A stretch of 64,000 nt of DNA, taken from the NCBI GenBank assembly GCA_017541325.1, contig JAFXZI010000003.1, positions 92,191 through 156,190 on the forward strand. Reading direction: 5' to 3'. This DNA is from Bacilli bacterium (GTDB lineage Bacteria > Bacillota_I > Bacilli_A > RF39 > UBA660). The first letter of the stretch is position 1. Every line of letters starts with the position of its first letter. Below, piece by piece: positions 62,673 through 64,000 of this stretch. The notes beneath the pieces were generated by a model, which saw only the letters and a list, made by a program, of their open reading frames with translations, was not told the origin of the DNA and ran no database searches. Both the position numbers and the translations under genes were made by a program.

Positions 62673-64000
62673 ATGAAAAAAATCAAAAGTGTAATAAAAA
62701 CATTATTACTATTGTTTATTGCTGCATTTTCATTTAGTTATATAAATGTCTATGCTGCTGCTCCAAAGACAATCCAAACTGCATCATCTTTTGATAGAGT
62801 TCCTGGATATATTGATGGAGTAGAATTTAACATCAAGAAAACAACAGCTGGAAAATATCTATATTGTATGGATATACACAAATCTGCACCTAAGAATATG
62901 ACACTTACTCTTGCAGGAGTGCAAGATGCTGGTATGACTTATATTATGGTAAATGGTTACCCTAATAAAAGTATTACTGGTAATAGTAAATATGATTACT
63001 ATATTACTCAAACTGCCGTATGGTGGTATCTAGATCTTACTACTGGATCAAGTAACTTAAGTAGTGCATTTAAAAATGGTGCATCTGATCCTCATGGATT
63101 AAGATCACACATTAAAAAACTTGCTTATGGTGCTCAAAGTGCAAAAAAGACTGGTTACGTTAAACCAAAATTAACATTATCTAACAACACTGTTACTTTC
63201 AGTTTATCTAGCGATGGTAAATATTACGTATCAAATGATATTACTGTAAGTGCATCTTATATTAAAGATTATGTTAATTTAGCTTTAGCAAACTCACCTT
63301 CAGGATCAACAATTATTGATGCTAAAGGAAATACAGTAACTAAAGTTAAAAATGGTGCTAAAGTAAGAGTTAAAGTACCAGTATCATCAGTAAAGAATTT
63401 ACAAAATAGTTTCTATATTAAAGCAACAGCTACAGGAAAAGTACAAAAATCATATTTATATAAACCATCTAGTGGTGCTTATCAATCTGTAACTATGTCA
63501 GTATTATATGCTGAAGAAAGTGCATTAAAAGCACAAAAAAGTCTTTCATTAAAGGGAACTGAAGTTAAAATAACTAAAGTTGATAGTGAAAGTGGTAAAG
63601 CTCTTGCTGGAGCTAAATTACAACTTAAAAATGCAAGTGGTACAGTTGTAGCTTCATGGACTACAACTACTAGTGCTTATGTTATTAAAAACTTAGCTGC
63701 TGGTAAATATACAATTGTAGAGACAGCTGCACCATCAGGATATAAATTAAGTGATGTAAAACAAGAAGTTACTGTAGTAGCTGGTTCTAGTGTATCTGCA
63801 AAATTCTATAACTCTAAAAAAGAACCAACAAAAGTAACTATAATAAAAAGAGATAAAGCAACAAATCAAACATTAGCTGGAGCAAAATTTGTTCTTAAAA
63901 ATGCTAAAGGAGAAGTAGTAACATCATGGACATCAACAACAAATGGACACTATGTAAAAGGTTTAGCAGAAGGAACATATACAATTGAAGAAGTTGAAGC
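62673..64000 (+). CDS. Thioester-domain surface adhesin with SpaA/Cna-B-like repeats, 3' truncated by the window
   Basis: The visible 442 residues have a signal peptide (1-28), then a thioester domain: C65 in KYLYCMDIHKS and Q113 in YYITQTAVWWYLD are the residues that form the internal Cys-Gln thioester in Gram-positive adhesins. After an Ig-like linker come two SpaA-like repeats (~296-381 and ~387 on), each with VKITKVD-type start, ALAGAKLQL, and YTIVETAAPSGY, whose Lys and Glu can form an isopeptide bond. Such proteins bind host or substrate amines covalently and are usually anchored at the wall; the anchor lies beyond the window. GGGGGG precedes the ATG. Confidence 0.88.
   Translation, partial: MKKIKSVIKTLLLLFIAAFSFSYINVYAAAPKTIQTASSFDRVPGYIDGVEFNIKKTTAGKYLYCMDIHKSAPKNMTLTLAGVQDAGMTYIMVNGYPNKSITGNSKYDYYITQTAVWWYLDLTTGSSNLSSAFKNGASDPHGLRSHIKKLAYGAQSAKKTGYVKPKLTLSNNTVTFSLSSDGKYYVSNDITVSASYIKDYVNLALANSPSGSTIIDAKGNTVTKVKNGAKVRVKVPVSSVKNLQNSFYIKATATGKVQKSYLYKPSSGAYQSVTMSVLYAEESALKAQKSLSLKGTEVKITKVDSESGKALAGAKLQLKNASGTVVASWTTTTSAYVIKNLAAGKYTIVETAAPSGYKLSDVKQEVTVVAGSSVSAKFYNSKKEPTKVTIIKRDKATNQTLAGAKFVLKNAKGEVVTSWTSTTNGHYVKGLAEGTYTIEEVE

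Noticed and set aside
1..64000. Reassignment of TGA to Trp, as in many Mollicutes
   Set aside because: TGA ends several genes (the CapA-like gene, the 38-residue gene) and Trp residues in conserved positions are TGG.

Overview
The window is one contiguous stretch of an AT-rich chromosome from a Gram-positive, wall-bearing member of the Bacillota. The nusG-rplKAJL-rpoBC block, the rpsL-rpsG-fusA-tuf block, the secG-rnr-smpB-ssrA block and cdaA-cdaR are all Bacilli-like arrangements. The tmRNA tag ends in AVAFA, like tags of Mollicutes. TGA is nevertheless used as a normal stop and Trp is encoded by TGG, so the genetic code is standard. FemAB, LCP, MurL/MurD2 and SH3/glucosaminidase proteins show a peptidoglycan wall. 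The best guess is an uncultured gut Bacilli lineage near the Mollicutes (RF39-like). That placement is inference; no 16S gene is present.

Layout. Bases 1-15.3 kb hold the translation and transcription core, with recognisable L1-type, L10 and str leaders, plus a tiny membrane protein and mscL. Bases 15.3-21.2 kb hold a FemAB transferase, secG, rnr, a CapA-like protein, smpB and ssrA. Bases 21.2-31.9 kb are mixed: an orphan nucleotide-sugar dehydratase, an acetyltransferase, several unrecognised proteins (one HExxH, one transglutaminase-like), a Nudix and an SDR protein, a preQ1-type riboswitch with its queuosine-precursor transporter, RNase J, and the start of a minus-strand envelope operon. 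That operon (29.9-35.5 kb) encodes, in transcription order, a secreted glucosaminidase ending in a dockerin, a membrane-anchored protein beginning with a cohesin-like domain, and an LCP transferase. Bases 35.6-46.2 kb hold hypothetical membrane proteins, a ComEC-like hydrolase, an HD-domain protein, tRNA-Leu, and a MurL-MurD2 pair for an alternative route to D-Glu in peptidoglycan. Bases 46.2-54.7 kb hold tRNA-Thr, an SDR, and a nine-gene NAD operon (pncA, pncB, Nudix, nadE, radical SAM, nadD, pncC, nadK, nrtR) behind three palindromic operators. Bases 54.7-64 kb hold a CofE-like protein, a TagGH-type exporter, the c-di-AMP cyclase pair, a thioredoxin-fold membrane protein, tRNA-Asn, a CtpA-type protease, and the 5' part of a thioester-domain adhesin with SpaA-like repeats.

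How the genes work together. Most of the accessory content concerns the cell envelope: precursor synthesis (MurD2/MurL), cross-bridges (FemAB), polymer export and attachment (TagGH, LCP), remodelling (glucosaminidase) and display (thioester adhesin). The cohesin-dockerin pairing in one operon suggests that a wall hydrolase is docked non-covalently on a membrane anchor. The NAD operon looks like a self-contained nicotinamide/nicotinate salvage unit under NrtR control.

No stretch longer than 300 bases lacks a gene or RNA. The longest is the 298-base rplL-rpoB gap, which holds two promoters and a terminator. No CRISPR array, insertion sequence, prophage or origin was seen.
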